A DNA stretch of 37,116 nt, taken from NCBI GenBank assembly GCA_020445745.1, contig JAGRGB010000210.1, positions 1 to 37,116 of the forward strand, written 5' to 3'. The position numbers and the translations under genes are program-made. The notes beneath the pieces are model-generated. The model was given only the letters and a program-made list of their open reading frames with translations, made no database searches and had not been told where the DNA came from. Shown piece after piece: positions 23,766 to 30,960 of the stretch. The stretch is from Rhodocyclaceae bacterium. GTDB taxonomy: Bacteria; Pseudomonadota; Gammaproteobacteria; Burkholderiales; Rhodocyclaceae. Every line of letters starts with the position of its first letter. Positions within the stretch are counted from its first letter, which is position 1.

Positions 23766-24035
23766 ATGGAAGTCTGGCTTGTACTGTGGATCGGTTTCGC
23801 GATTCTCACCGCGATGGCCGCCAGCTCGCGGGGCCGCAGCGGCTTCGGCTGGTTCGTGCTCGGCCTGCTGTTCGGCATCTTCGCCCTGCTCGCCGTGCTG
23901 GTGCTGCCCAGGCGCAACGGCGACAGCGATGCACCGACGCCCGACACCCACGTGCGCTGCCCGGACTGCCAGGAACTGGTGCTGAAGGAGGCGCGGGTGT
24001 GCAAGCACTGTCACTGCCGGCTGGTGCCGCAGTAG
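23766..24035 (+). CDS. Small membrane protein with C-terminal zinc ribbon
   Basis: An 89-residue protein: two hydrophobic segments (MEVWLVLWIGFAILTAMAA and FGWFVLGLLFGIFALLAVLV) separated by SSRGRSG, then a zinc ribbon with CPDC and CKHC (about residues 68-85; a further Cys follows immediately). The plan is that of the common 'zinc ribbon domain-containing membrane protein' found beside many unrelated genes. GGGGAGGG precedes the ATG. Confidence 0.72.
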   Translation: MEVWLVLWIGFAILTAMAASSRGRSGFGWFVLGLLFGIFALLAVLVLPRRNGDSDAPTPDTHVRCPDCQELVLKEARVCKHCHCRLVPQ

Positions 24036-24075
24036 TGCAGCAGAAAAATAACGAGACGACGACACGGGAGGAAGG

Positions 24076-25245
24076 ATGCAAATGCAGAGCTTCATCGATC
24101 GCATCAAAAAGCATGGCGAGCACGTTCGGGGAGTGGGTGGTCATTGCACGACCGAGGAAACCACCAAGCAGGCCTTGATCCTCCCGCTGCTCGACATTCT
24201 AGGCTTCAGCCCGTTCGACCCCACGCGGGTCAAGGCGGAGTTCGGGGCTGACTTTCCAGGTGCCAAGGCCAACGAGCGTGTCGATTACGCGCTGTTCTGC
24301 CATGGCGTGCCGGTAATGTTCATCGAGGCCAAGGCACACGCAGAGCAGCTCACGAACCACTGCCCCCAGCTCTCCCGCTACTTCAACGCGACACCCGAAG
24401 TGACGATCGCGGCAATTACCAATGGACGGGAGTGGCGTTTCTTCACTGACCTGAACAACAAGAACGTCATGGACGGCGACCCGTTTCTGTCGATCGATTT
24501 CTCTGCGCTCGACGAGTCGCTGATCGGCCGTCTATACCGCTTTCGGCACGACGAGTTTCAGCCCGACGCGCTCCGCACGCTGGCCGAGGAAAGCGTCTTT
24601 CTGAATGCCTTTACGGACGTAATCAGCCAGAGCCTCCGCAATCCCGATGCCGACTTCGTCCGCTACGTCGCCCAGCGGGCCAACGTCCAGCGGCAATTGA
24701 ATGCGCGCTTCCTCGAGTCGATCACGCCGATCGTCAAGCAGGCTGTCGGCCGGGCCGTCAGCGACATGGTGGTCAGCGGATTGTCCGCCCAGCCTGCAGC
24801 GCCAGACCGGAAACCCTCTCAGCCGGCCGCCGTTGAATCCGTCGAGCCCGTTGACCCCACCGCCGACCACGTTGATCCGGCCAATCCGCGAATTGTCACC
24901 ACCTACGCGGAAAGGCGTTTGTTCGAGATCGTCCATGACATCGTCGGCGACGAGGTTGATATTTCGCCCAAGGACACGGAGAGCTACTTCTCCGTCCTTT
25001 ACCAGGGAAAGGTCAATCGCTGGCTGCTCCGATACCACGCCGACAAGAAGCAGCCCTTCGTCCAGGTGTGCATTCCGATGACCGAGGAGCGCAAACGGGA
25101 AGTCGCCCGGGCCGGGCTACAACTGAGCGCGTCCGACGCGATCCAGTTGCCCCAGCCGGACCATCTGATGCGGATTCCAGGGATCGTGTTCGATGCACTC
25201 GCACATTGCCAGGATGACGCGAACTTCAAGCGGGGCGGATCGTAG
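24076..25245 (+). CDS. Stand-alone HsdR-N-like restriction-fold protein
   Basis: A 389-residue protein. Residues about 20-150 match the N-terminal nuclease domain of type I restriction subunits: TKQALILPLLDILGF, then RVDYALF with D70, MFIEAKA with E84 and K86 (a PD-(D/E)xK core), and Q98 in CPQLSRYF. No helicase motifs follow. After a Pro-rich linker (about 235-275) a second conserved domain (YAERRLFEIVHDIVG to HLMRIPGIVFDAL) ends the protein. The active-site residues are intact, so it may cut DNA or RNA. It could protect the lysogen against other phages. GGAGG lies four bases before the first ATG and ten before a second one at 24082. Confidence 0.8.
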   Translation: MQMQSFIDRIKKHGEHVRGVGGHCTTEETTKQALILPLLDILGFSPFDPTRVKAEFGADFPGAKANERVDYALFCHGVPVMFIEAKAHAEQLTNHCPQLSRYFNATPEVTIAAITNGREWRFFTDLNNKNVMDGDPFLSIDFSALDESLIGRLYRFRHDEFQPDALRTLAEESVFLNAFTDVISQSLRNPDADFVRYVAQRANVQRQLNARFLESITPIVKQAVGRAVSDMVVSGLSAQPAAPDRKPSQPAAVESVEPVDPTADHVDPANPRIVTTYAERRLFEIVHDIVGDEVDISPKDTESYFSVLYQGKVNRWLLRYHADKKQPFVQVCIPMTEERKREVARAGLQLSASDAIQLPQPDHLMRIPGIVFDALAHCQDDANFKRGGS

Positions 25246-25283
25246 TTGGGCTGTAAATGAAACCGGCGAACGGAACCTGAGCG

Positions 25284-25547
25284 ATGAACGACAAGGGAAG
25301 CACGAAACCCGGGGAAGCAGAAGATCTGGAATCATTCCCGAGCTGCCGCTACGGACACGGTCCGCTGACGAAGATGCACGAATCCGTTGTATTGCCCGTT
25401 CAGCCGCCGTGGCAGGTCAAGGATATCTACAGCGAAATTGGTGACAGTGACGATCCGGCCTCCCGACTGGTCGATCCGCCCCATCTGCGCATTGAAGTTC
25501 ACTACTGCACGTCTTGTACCTACATGGAACTGCACTACGCGAAATGA
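25284..25547 (+). CDS. Small hypothetical protein (87 aa)
   Basis: An acidic 87-residue protein, MNDKGSTKPGEAEDLESF at the N-terminus and CTSCTYMELHYAK at the end. One Cys is at about residue 21 and a CxxC is near the C-terminus, so a small metal site is possible. It sits 38 bases after the HsdR-N-like gene and is coupled by ATGA to the next one. No family recognised. Confidence 0.6.
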   Translation: MNDKGSTKPGEAEDLESFPSCRYGHGPLTKMHESVVLPVQPPWQVKDIYSEIGDSDDPASRLVDPPHLRIEVHYCTSCTYMELHYAK

Positions 25548-25801
25548 AGCCGCAACTGGTAACCTCTAACGGCAGCTCCGTGCAAACGCCACCTGGTGGC
25601 GGAGGTCCGCCCATGGAAGCAAGAATCGCCAAACTGGAAGCCAGCGTCGAACACATCCAGTCCGACGTCTCGGAATTGAAGAACGAAGTGCGCGGCATTC
25701 GTGCCGACATGCGTTCCGATTTCCGGCTTCTGTTTGGTGCTCTTATTGCGGTGGCACTCGGCCTCGCTGGATTGATGGCCCACGGCTTCAAGTGGATTTG
25801 A
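25544..25801 (+). CDS. Coiled-coil protein with C-terminal membrane anchor (85 aa)
   Basis: It starts on the ATGA overlapping the previous stop. A heptad-rich segment (ARIAKLEASVEHIQSDVSEL, then KNEVRGIRADMRSDFRLL) is followed by one C-terminal hydrophobic helix (LFGALIAVALGLAGLMAHG). This plan is shared by many small phage proteins, some named after XhlA of Bacillus phages. Here it closes the accessory block, just before the lysis genes, so either a lysis-accessory or an exclusion role is possible. Confidence 0.62.
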   Translation: MKPQLVTSNGSSVQTPPGGGGPPMEARIAKLEASVEHIQSDVSELKNEVRGIRADMRSDFRLLFGALIAVALGLAGLMAHGFKWI

Positions 25802-25873
25802 CTTTTTGCGCCGCGGAAATCGCCTGCGTTGCCGTTGCTCATGCAGATTGGCGGGGGCGGATGTCTGCCCGTA

Positions 25874-25890
25874 GTAAACCGGTTTAGTCG
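25874..25890 (+). repeat. Late dyad element, copy 1
   Basis: GTAAACCGGTTTAGTCG contains the perfect dyad TAAACCGGTTTA. The same 17 bases occur at 34215-34231. Here it lies 33 bases before the amidase gene, the first gene of the late unit. The C-rich sequence that follows (CCCCCTC, then CGCGCGT) is also shared. The rest of the 122-base gap shows no gene. Confidence 0.75.
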
Positions 25891-25923
25891 CCCCCTCCCA
25901 CCCCCGCGCGTAGCTTCGCCCCC

Positions 25924-26565
25924 ATGGCTACGCGCTTCCCGGCCCCGCGCCGAAACAACGACCCCCACGCTTCGCTGCCCCCCGAGGGGGCGTCGGCGCC
26001 CTTGGGGCGGCCCGGCGGGCGCCGGATCGACCTTCTCGTCATCCACTGCAGCGCCACGCCCGACGGTCGTTGGCTGTGGCCGGCGGACGTCGATCGCTGG
26101 CACCGCGAGCGCGGCTTCCGGCGCCAGGGCGAGGCGCGCCGCGCCTACAACCCGGACTTCTCGAGCCTCGGCTACCACTGGCTGATCCTGCCCAACGGCG
26201 GCCGGCCCAGCGGCCGCCACCCGCTGGAGGTCGGTGCCCATGCCCGCGCCCGCGGCGCCAACCATCGCAGCCTCGGCCTGTGCCTGGTCGGCAGCGGCCG
26301 CTACACCGCCGCCGCGTGGGAAGCGCTGGCCGACCAGGTCGCCTTCCTGTGCGACAAGTTCAAGATTCCGCGCCGCTTCGCCCAGGCCTCGAACGGCTTC
26401 ACCGGCGTCTGCGGCCACCGCGACCTGTCGCCCGACCGTGACGGCGACGGCGTCGTCGAGCCCCACGAGTTCGTCAAGACCTGCCCGGGGTTCTCGGTCG
26501 CCGACTGGCTGGCCGGCGGCCTGGAGCCGCTCGCCGGGCACGTTCTGGAGGCCGTCTCGGCATGA
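25924..26565 (+). CDS. Endolysin: N-acetylmuramoyl-L-alanine amidase
   Basis: A 213-residue Amidase_2 (T7 lysozyme-type) enzyme. Zinc ligands are likely H41 in LLVIHCSATPDGR, H165 in GHRDLSP and C187 in KTCPGF. A loop DRDGDGVVEPHE (residues 171-182) fits the EF-hand calcium-binding consensus and lies between two zinc ligands. The first 30 residues are Pro-rich and may not be part of the fold. There is no signal peptide, so release depends on the holin. It cuts the amide bond between N-acetylmuramic acid and L-alanine of peptidoglycan. The ATG at 25924 is near the late dyad, so its leader would be very short; a start at a later codon is possible. Confidence 0.88.
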   Translation: MATRFPAPRRNNDPHASLPPEGASAPLGRPGGRRIDLLVIHCSATPDGRWLWPADVDRWHRERGFRRQGEARRAYNPDFSSLGYHWLILPNGGRPSGRHPLEVGAHARARGANHRSLGLCLVGSGRYTAAAWEALADQVAFLCDKFKIPRRFAQASNGFTGVCGHRDLSPDRDGDGVVEPHEFVKTCPGFSVADWLAGGLEPLAGHVLEAVSA

Positions 26566-26786
26566 CCATCCGCGTCAGCGTCACCCACCACGAAGCGGAC
26601 GCCGAGCGCGCGCTGCTGGCCGACATCTACCACGTCGATCCCTACGGCCAGGTCTGCGACCAGCCGCTGCGCCGCATGCGCATCGAGCCCGGCGTCACCG
26701 ACATCATTCACCTGGCCCGCGGCCACGTGCTGGTCGTGCGCGAAGAGCCGGAAGACGACGAAGCCGGCGCCGTGGAGGCCTGCTGA
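26562..26786 (+). CDS. Small late phage protein (74 aa)
   Basis: Coupled to the endolysin gene by ATGA. It begins MTIRVSVTHHEADAERALLA and is beta-rich with a very acidic C-terminus (EEPEDDEAGAVEA). Proteins like this occur between endolysin and holin genes in Mu-like phages without known function. A further 21-codon frame (MPARPTPRPS start at 26786) bridges to the holin gene and may only serve to couple translation. Confidence 0.6.
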   Translation: MTIRVSVTHHEADAERALLADIYHVDPYGQVCDQPLRRMRIEPGVTDIIHLARGHVLVVREEPEDDEAGAVEAC

Positions 26787-26838
26787 TGCCGGCACGACCC
26801 ACCCCCCGTCCCTCGTATCCGCGAAAGGAGGCCATCCG

Positions 26839-27279
26839 ATGGATCCGCTGACGATCACCACCGGCGCTGCGGTCGGCCGCTCGCTGCTCGAATTCGGCCG
26901 CGAAGTGCTGGCCCGGGTGATCCCCGACCCCGAGCAGCGCGCCCGCGCCGAGCTGGAGCTGGTTCGCCTGGAAAACGACGGCCGCTTCGAGGACATGCGG
27001 ATCCGCCTGTCGGCGATCATCGCCGAGGCCCAATCGCCGGACCCCTGGACCAGTCGCGCCCGGCCGAGCTTCCTCTACGTGATGTACCTGATGATCCTCG
27101 CCAGCTTCTTCGTCGGCGTCTGCCAGGTCTTCAATCCCGCCGCGGTCGAGGTGTTCACCGCCGGCGTGCGCGCCTGGCTCGCCGCGATTCCCGAGGAGCT
27201 GTGGTGGCTGTTCGGCGCCGGCTACCTCGGCTACACCGGCGCCCGCACCGTCGACAAGATCAAGGGCCGGGGCAAGTGA
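26839..27279 (+). CDS. 3-TM holin family protein
   Basis: A 146-residue protein. After an N-terminal amphipathic region with a helical charged segment (PDPEQRARAELELVRLEND) come about two to three membrane segments (FLYVMYLMILASFFVGVCQVF and, after a loop, WWLFGAGYLGYTGARTV). It fits the GTA-type three-transmembrane holin family, including the WTSRARPSFLYVMY motif. The holin forms lesions in the inner membrane at a set time and lets the amidase reach peptidoglycan. AAAGGAGG precedes the ATG. Confidence 0.82.
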   Translation: MDPLTITTGAAVGRSLLEFGREVLARVIPDPEQRARAELELVRLENDGRFEDMRIRLSAIIAEAQSPDPWTSRARPSFLYVMYLMILASFFVGVCQVFNPAAVEVFTAGVRAWLAAIPEELWWLFGAGYLGYTGARTVDKIKGRGK

Positions 27280-27524
27280 AGGCCCTCGCCGACTTCGTCG
27301 CCCAGTTCACCCGACCGAACTTCCCGAGCCATCGCCGGCCCAGTGGCGCGCCTCCTGCGGAGGGTAATAACGCCGGCAGCCAGTCACGTGGTCAGACGAG
27401 CACTCCAACCCCGCGTGCGGGGGCAAGACCCGGTTCTCCTTTGCCGGGTCCAGCGGCGGGGGCTGGCAATCCAAAAACCGGGCAGCGGTTCGATGCCGCT
27501 ACCCATCCCTCGACGACGCAATGA
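27276..27524 (+). CDS. Uncertain small ORF (82 aa, Pro/Gly-rich)
   Basis: A GTG start overlapping the holin stop (GTGA) opens a frame MKALADFVAQFTRPNFPSHR that ends on the ATGA starting the DUF2730 gene. The coupling at both ends is what is expected of a real gene, and an inner spanin might be expected here. But there is no membrane segment or lipobox, and after residue 25 the composition is low-complexity and codon use is unlike the neighbours. The DNA also forms a row of hairpins. I consider protein coding doubtful. Confidence 0.35.
   Translation: MKALADFVAQFTRPNFPSHRRPSGAPPAEGNNAGSQSRGQTSTPTPRAGARPGSPLPGPAAGAGNPKTGQRFDAATHPSTTQ
27409..27500 (+). ncRNA. Candidate structured RNA: four consecutive stem-loops
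   Basis: Stems are CCCCG/CGGGG (27409-27422), GACCCGG/CCGGGTC (27427-27450, loop of ten), CAGC/GCTG (27451-27465) and AGCGG/CCGCT around TTCGATG (27484-27500). The last looks like a tRNA T-arm. I could not complete a cloverleaf, so this is not called a tRNA. Confidence 0.3.
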
Positions 27525-27874
27525 CCTTCGACGAAATCAAGTTCTGGAGCGTGCTCGCCTTCCAGGTCGTGAACCTGTTCGCCAGCGCCGTGGTGTTCAT
27601 CTACCTGCGCTACGGCGACCGCAACCGCCAGATCGATGAGCGCTTCGAGAGCATGGCCAGCGCCAACGACAAACGCGCCGATGGCTTCGAGCGCCGTCTC
27701 GCGCATATAGAAGGACAGCTCGAACGGGCGCCCACCCACAGCGACCTAGCGGCGATCCACGAGAAGCTCAACCTCACCAACGCCAGCGTCAGCCAGATGA
27801 GCGGGCAACTCGGCGGCATCAACGACATGCTCAAGTTGATCCTCAACCGCATTGCCGAAAAGGGCATGCCGTGA
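27521..27874 (+). CDS. DUF2730 family phage protein
   Basis: A 117-residue protein with an N-terminal membrane helix (WSVLAFQVVNLFASAVVFIYL) and a coiled coil (NRQIDERFESMASANDKRAD onward), ending with a second helix rich in Asn and Leu. This is the DUF2730 plan of a Mu late gene between lysis and terminase genes. Function is not known; a role in lysis or DNA packaging is suggested only by position. Confidence 0.78.
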   Translation: MTFDEIKFWSVLAFQVVNLFASAVVFIYLRYGDRNRQIDERFESMASANDKRADGFERRLAHIEGQLERAPTHSDLAAIHEKLNLTNASVSQMSGQLGGINDMLKLILNRIAEKGMP

Positions 27875-28140
27875 GTGCCGAACGGCGGCGCGCCCTGTTG
27901 TACGCGCTCTCCGTCGCCCCCGCTTCCACGCTGCCGCTGCGCGCCCTCGCGCACCAGCTCGACCTGATCGGCTACCCGGTATCCAGCGATCGCCTGCGCA
28001 CCGACCTGGCCTGGTGCCAGGAGCAGGGTCTGCTCGGCACCACCGACGACCTCGCCACCCTCACCGAACGCGGCGTCGACGTCGCCTGTGGCCGTGCCCG
28101 TCTGCCCGGCGTCGCCTGCCCACCGCCTGGAGCCCCCTGA
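27871..28140 (+). CDS. Winged-helix phage protein, VpaChn25_0724-like, copy 1
   Basis: An 89-residue protein with one winged-helix domain: LYALSVAPASTLPLRALAHQ, then DRLRTDLAWCQEQGLLG and LTERGVDVACGRARLPGV. It belongs to a small family common just before the terminase genes of Mu-like phages. It overlaps DUF2730 by four bases. The following gene is a paralogue. Whether it binds DNA is not shown. Confidence 0.75.
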   Translation: MSAERRRALLYALSVAPASTLPLRALAHQLDLIGYPVSSDRLRTDLAWCQEQGLLGTTDDLATLTERGVDVACGRARLPGVACPPPGAP

Positions 28141-28430
28141 TGAACGCCGCCCTCGAAGCCGACCGCCGCCTGATGATCCTGCGCCTGCTCGCCGAAGCGC
28201 CGGACTACCGCGCCAACACCTACCTGCTGGCCAGTGCCTTGTCGTCGATGGGGCACGCGGTCGGTGCCGACCGCCTGCGCACCGATCTCGCGTGGCTCGA
28301 CGAGCAGGGCCTGGTCGCCCGCGAAACCGTCGGCGGCATCGCCATTGCCCGGCTCAGCGAGCGCGGCGCCGACGTCGCCGCCGGCCGCGCCGTCACGCCC
28401 GGCGTGCGCCGGCCGACGCCGGGGGAGTAG
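28140..28430 (+). CDS. Winged-helix phage protein, VpaChn25_0724-like, copy 2
   Basis: A 96-residue paralogue of the preceding protein, starting on its stop codon (TGATG). Shared features are DRLRTDLAW, EQGL, ERGxDVAxGRA and a final PGVxxPxPG. The N-terminus (MNAALEADRRLMILRLLAEA) is longer. The two probably arose by tandem duplication and may form a heterodimer. Confidence 0.75.
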   Translation: MNAALEADRRLMILRLLAEAPDYRANTYLLASALSSMGHAVGADRLRTDLAWLDEQGLVARETVGGIAIARLSERGADVAAGRAVTPGVRRPTPGE

Positions 28431-28432
28431 CC

Positions 28433-28972
28433 ATGGCCCGCCGCTCCTCCATCACCCGCCTCGACCCCCGCCTGCGCCAGGCGGTGGATGGCCTGATCCG
28501 CGAGGGCCGCTACACCCTCGACGACATCCTCGCCCACCTGGCCGACCTGAACGGTGGCGAGGCCCCGGTGTCGCGCTCGGCGCTGGGCCGCTACGCCCAG
28601 CGCGCCACCGAGCAGATGCAGCGCTACCGCGAGGCCCAGCAGGTCGCCAAGGTGTGGGTGGACAAGCTCGGTGCCGAGCCGGACGGAGACGTCGCCCGGC
28701 TGTTGCCCGAGCTGCTGCGCTCGGTCGCCTTCCAGACCCTCGGCAGCCTGTCCGATCGAGACGAGTCGGCCGACGCCCAGGAGGTGATGTTCCTCGCCAA
28801 GGCGATGAAGGATCTCGCCAGCGCCGACAAGCTCACCGCCGAGCGCATCCTCGTCGTGCGCCGCGAAACGGCCCGCGAGGCCGCTGCCGCCGCGGTCAAG
28901 CAGGCCAAGGCCAGCGGCCTGTCGGACGAAGCCGCCGACCTCATCCGCCAGAAGATTTTGGGGGTGGTGTGA
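28433..28972 (+). CDS. Terminase small subunit (DUF3486, Mu gp27-like)
   Basis: A 179-residue protein of the DUF3486 family: MARRSSITRLDPRLRQAVDG, then YTLDDILAHLADLNGG with PVSRSALGRYAQRATEQMQR. The N-terminal helix-turn-helix recognises DNA for packaging; the rest is helical and oligomeric. It is directly upstream of the large subunit, separated by two tiny genes. Confidence 0.85.
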   Translation: MARRSSITRLDPRLRQAVDGLIREGRYTLDDILAHLADLNGGEAPVSRSALGRYAQRATEQMQRYREAQQVAKVWVDKLGAEPDGDVARLLPELLRSVAFQTLGSLSDRDESADAQEVMFLAKAMKDLASADKLTAERILVVRRETAREAAAAAVKQAKASGLSDEAADLIRQKILGVV

Positions 28973-29118
28973 TGGGGCCGCTGCCGCTCGAGGGCGCGTT
29001 CCGCGCAATGGCCATCGCCATCCTCGCCGTGGGCATCGCGATCGGCGCCGCCCTCTTCGTGGGGCTGCCCTGGCTGTGGTCCCTGCTGAAACCCTGGCTG
29101 CACGCGGTGACCGGATGA
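28972..29118 (+). CDS. Tiny membrane protein (48 aa)
   Basis: It starts on the stop codon of the small terminase gene (TGATG). It has one hydrophobic segment (about residues 12-35, MAIAILAVGIAIGAALFVGL) followed by LPWLWSLLKPWLHAVTG. The position between the terminase subunits is odd for a membrane protein. Function unknown. Confidence 0.6.
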   Translation: MGPLPLEGAFRAMAIAILAVGIAIGAALFVGLPWLWSLLKPWLHAVTG

Positions 29119-29276
29119 TCGGGCTGCGCGTCGAGGCCGCCGAGGTCTCCCCGCCCGGATACTGGTGCGTGGTGTGCGGCCGCTGGCTGCCGGCCGACGA
29201 GTCCGGGTTCATCGTTCACGACGCCATCCCGCACCCCACCGCCATGCAGTTCGACGACGACGAGCACCCGCAATGA
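29115..29276 (+). CDS. Small CxxC protein (53 aa)
   Basis: Starts ATGA-coupled to the preceding gene and ends ATGA-coupled to the large terminase gene. It contains CVVCGRWLPADES and two His residues (VHDAIPHP), which could form one zinc-finger-like site. Function unknown. Confidence 0.6.
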   Translation: MIGLRVEAAEVSPPGYWCVVCGRWLPADESGFIVHDAIPHPTAMQFDDDEHPQ

Positions 29277-30874
29277 CTGACACGCCCGTCGCCGCCGAAA
29301 CCCTCCAGTCGCCCGAGCCCCGCAGCGCCCGCACGCCGATGGCGCTGCTCGGCTACCAGGGCCGCTGGTGCGCCGACCGCACGCCGGTCAAGGTCATCGA
29401 GAAGAGCCGCCGCATCGGCCTCTCCTGGGGCGAGGCCGCCGACACCGCGCTGCTCTGCGCCCAAACCTCCGGCATGGACGCCTGGTACATCGGCTACACC
29501 AAGGACATGGCGGTCGAGTTCGTCCGCGACTGTGCCGACTTCGCTCGCTTCTACGGCCTCGCCGCCGGCGAGATCGAAGCGGGCGAAGAGATCTTCATCG
29601 ACGGCGACGAGAAACAGTCGATCCTCACTTTCACGATCCGCTTCGCCAGCGGCTGGCGCATCACCGCCCTCAGCTCCGCACCGCGCAACCTGCGCGGCAA
29701 GCAGGGCCGGGTGATCATCGACGAGGCCGCCTTCCATACCGATCTGGCCGAGCTGCTCAAGGCCGCGCTGGCGCTCTTGATCTGGGGCGGCCAGGTGCAT
29801 GTGATCAGCACCCACAACGGCGCCGAGAACCCCTTCAACGAACTCGTCGAGGACATCCGAGCCGGCAAGAAGCCCTACGCCCTGCACCGCATCACCTTCG
29901 ACGACGCCGTCGCCGACGGGCTCTACGAGCGTGTCTGCCTGCGCAAGGGCGAGGAACCCACGCCCGAGGGTAAGGCGATATGGGTCGCGGACATCCGCGC
30001 CCAGTACGGCGACAACGCCGACGAGGAACTGGACTGCATCCCGAAGAACTCGGCAGGCGCCTGGCTCACCCGCGCGCTGATCGAGGCGCGCATGGTCGAT
30101 GCCCCGGTGCTGCGCTGGAAGCCGCCGGCCGACGACTTCGTGCTGTGGTCCGACGAGCTGCGCACCGCCGACATGGCCGTCTGGCTCGTAAACCACGTCG
30201 GCCCGCTGCTCGCGGCGCTGGACCCCGAGCTGCGCTCCGGCTTCGGCGAAGATTTCGGCCGCAGCGGCGACCTCACGGTGATCGCCCCGTTCCAGCTGCA
30301 GCGCAACCTCACCCGCCGCTTCCCGTTCCTGGTCGAGCTCAAGGACTGCCCCTTCGACCAGCAGCGCGAGTGCCTGTTCTACATCGGCGACCGCCTGCCG
30401 CGGCTCTTGGCCGGCAAGCTCGACGGCCGCGGCAACGGCCAGTACCTGGCCGAGAAGGCCGTGCAGCGCTGGGGCGCCGCGCGCATCGAATGCGTGATGC
30501 TCAGCCAGACCTGGTACCGGGAGAACACCGCCCCGCTGAAGAGCGCGTTCGAGGACGGCACCATCGAACTGCCCCGCGACGCCGACCTGCTCGACGACCT
30601 GCGCGCCTTCCAGGTGGTCAAGGGCGTGCCGATGATCCCGGACAAGCGCACCAAAGGTGCCGACGGCAACCAGCGCCACGGCGATGCCGGCGTCGCCATC
30701 CTGCTCGCCCACGCCGCCAGCCGCGCCGAGACGCCGCCGGCCGCCGGCGCCAGCGTCGACGCCGAGGAAGACACCTACCGCGCGCCGGGTCCGCGACGGC
30801 GCCTCTACGCCGGCCTCGGAGGCCGAGGGCGGCGGGCCGGAAATGCGGCCCGTAGCGCCGTTGAGAGGGGCTGA
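29273..30874 (+). CDS. Terminase large subunit (Mu gp28-like)
   Basis: A 533-residue packaging motor. The Walker A-like motif of Mu-type terminases is KSRRIGLSW (residues 44-52); Walker B is RVIIDEAAF (146-154); an ATPase coupling motif is seen at VISTHNG (177-183). The nuclease half begins with GFGEDFGRSGDLTVI, where D327 and D333 are the likely first metal ligands. It pumps phage DNA into the prohead and cuts it in host flanks, as Mu does by headful. The C-terminus ends with a basic tail (GPRRRLYAGLGG). It is followed by an 86-base gap to the portal gene. Confidence 0.92.
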   Translation: MTDTPVAAETLQSPEPRSARTPMALLGYQGRWCADRTPVKVIEKSRRIGLSWGEAADTALLCAQTSGMDAWYIGYTKDMAVEFVRDCADFARFYGLAAGEIEAGEEIFIDGDEKQSILTFTIRFASGWRITALSSAPRNLRGKQGRVIIDEAAFHTDLAELLKAALALLIWGGQVHVISTHNGAENPFNELVEDIRAGKKPYALHRITFDDAVADGLYERVCLRKGEEPTPEGKAIWVADIRAQYGDNADEELDCIPKNSAGAWLTRALIEARMVDAPVLRWKPPADDFVLWSDELRTADMAVWLVNHVGPLLAALDPELRSGFGEDFGRSGDLTVIAPFQLQRNLTRRFPFLVELKDCPFDQQRECLFYIGDRLPRLLAGKLDGRGNGQYLAEKAVQRWGAARIECVMLSQTWYRENTAPLKSAFEDGTIELPRDADLLDDLRAFQVVKGVPMIPDKRTKGADGNQRHGDAGVAILLAHAASRAETPPAAGASVDAEEDTYRAPGPRRRLYAGLGGRGRRAGNAARSAVERG

Positions 30875-30960
30875 GGCACCCGACATGCCTGCGACCGGGC
30901 GAAATCGGTTTGTCACGTGTCGTGCGGGCCTCGTGGCCGCGCTTTGAAATCGAGGAAACC

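Noticed and set aside
24076-25245. A type I restriction-modification system
   Set aside because: The protein has only the nuclease-like domain and an unrelated C-terminal domain; no helicase, specificity or methylation subunit is next to it.
27400-27510. A phage tRNA gene
   Set aside because: Only a T-arm-like hairpin is convincing. No 7-bp acceptor stem pairs with the ACCCATC that would follow it, and no anticodon arm forms at the right distance.
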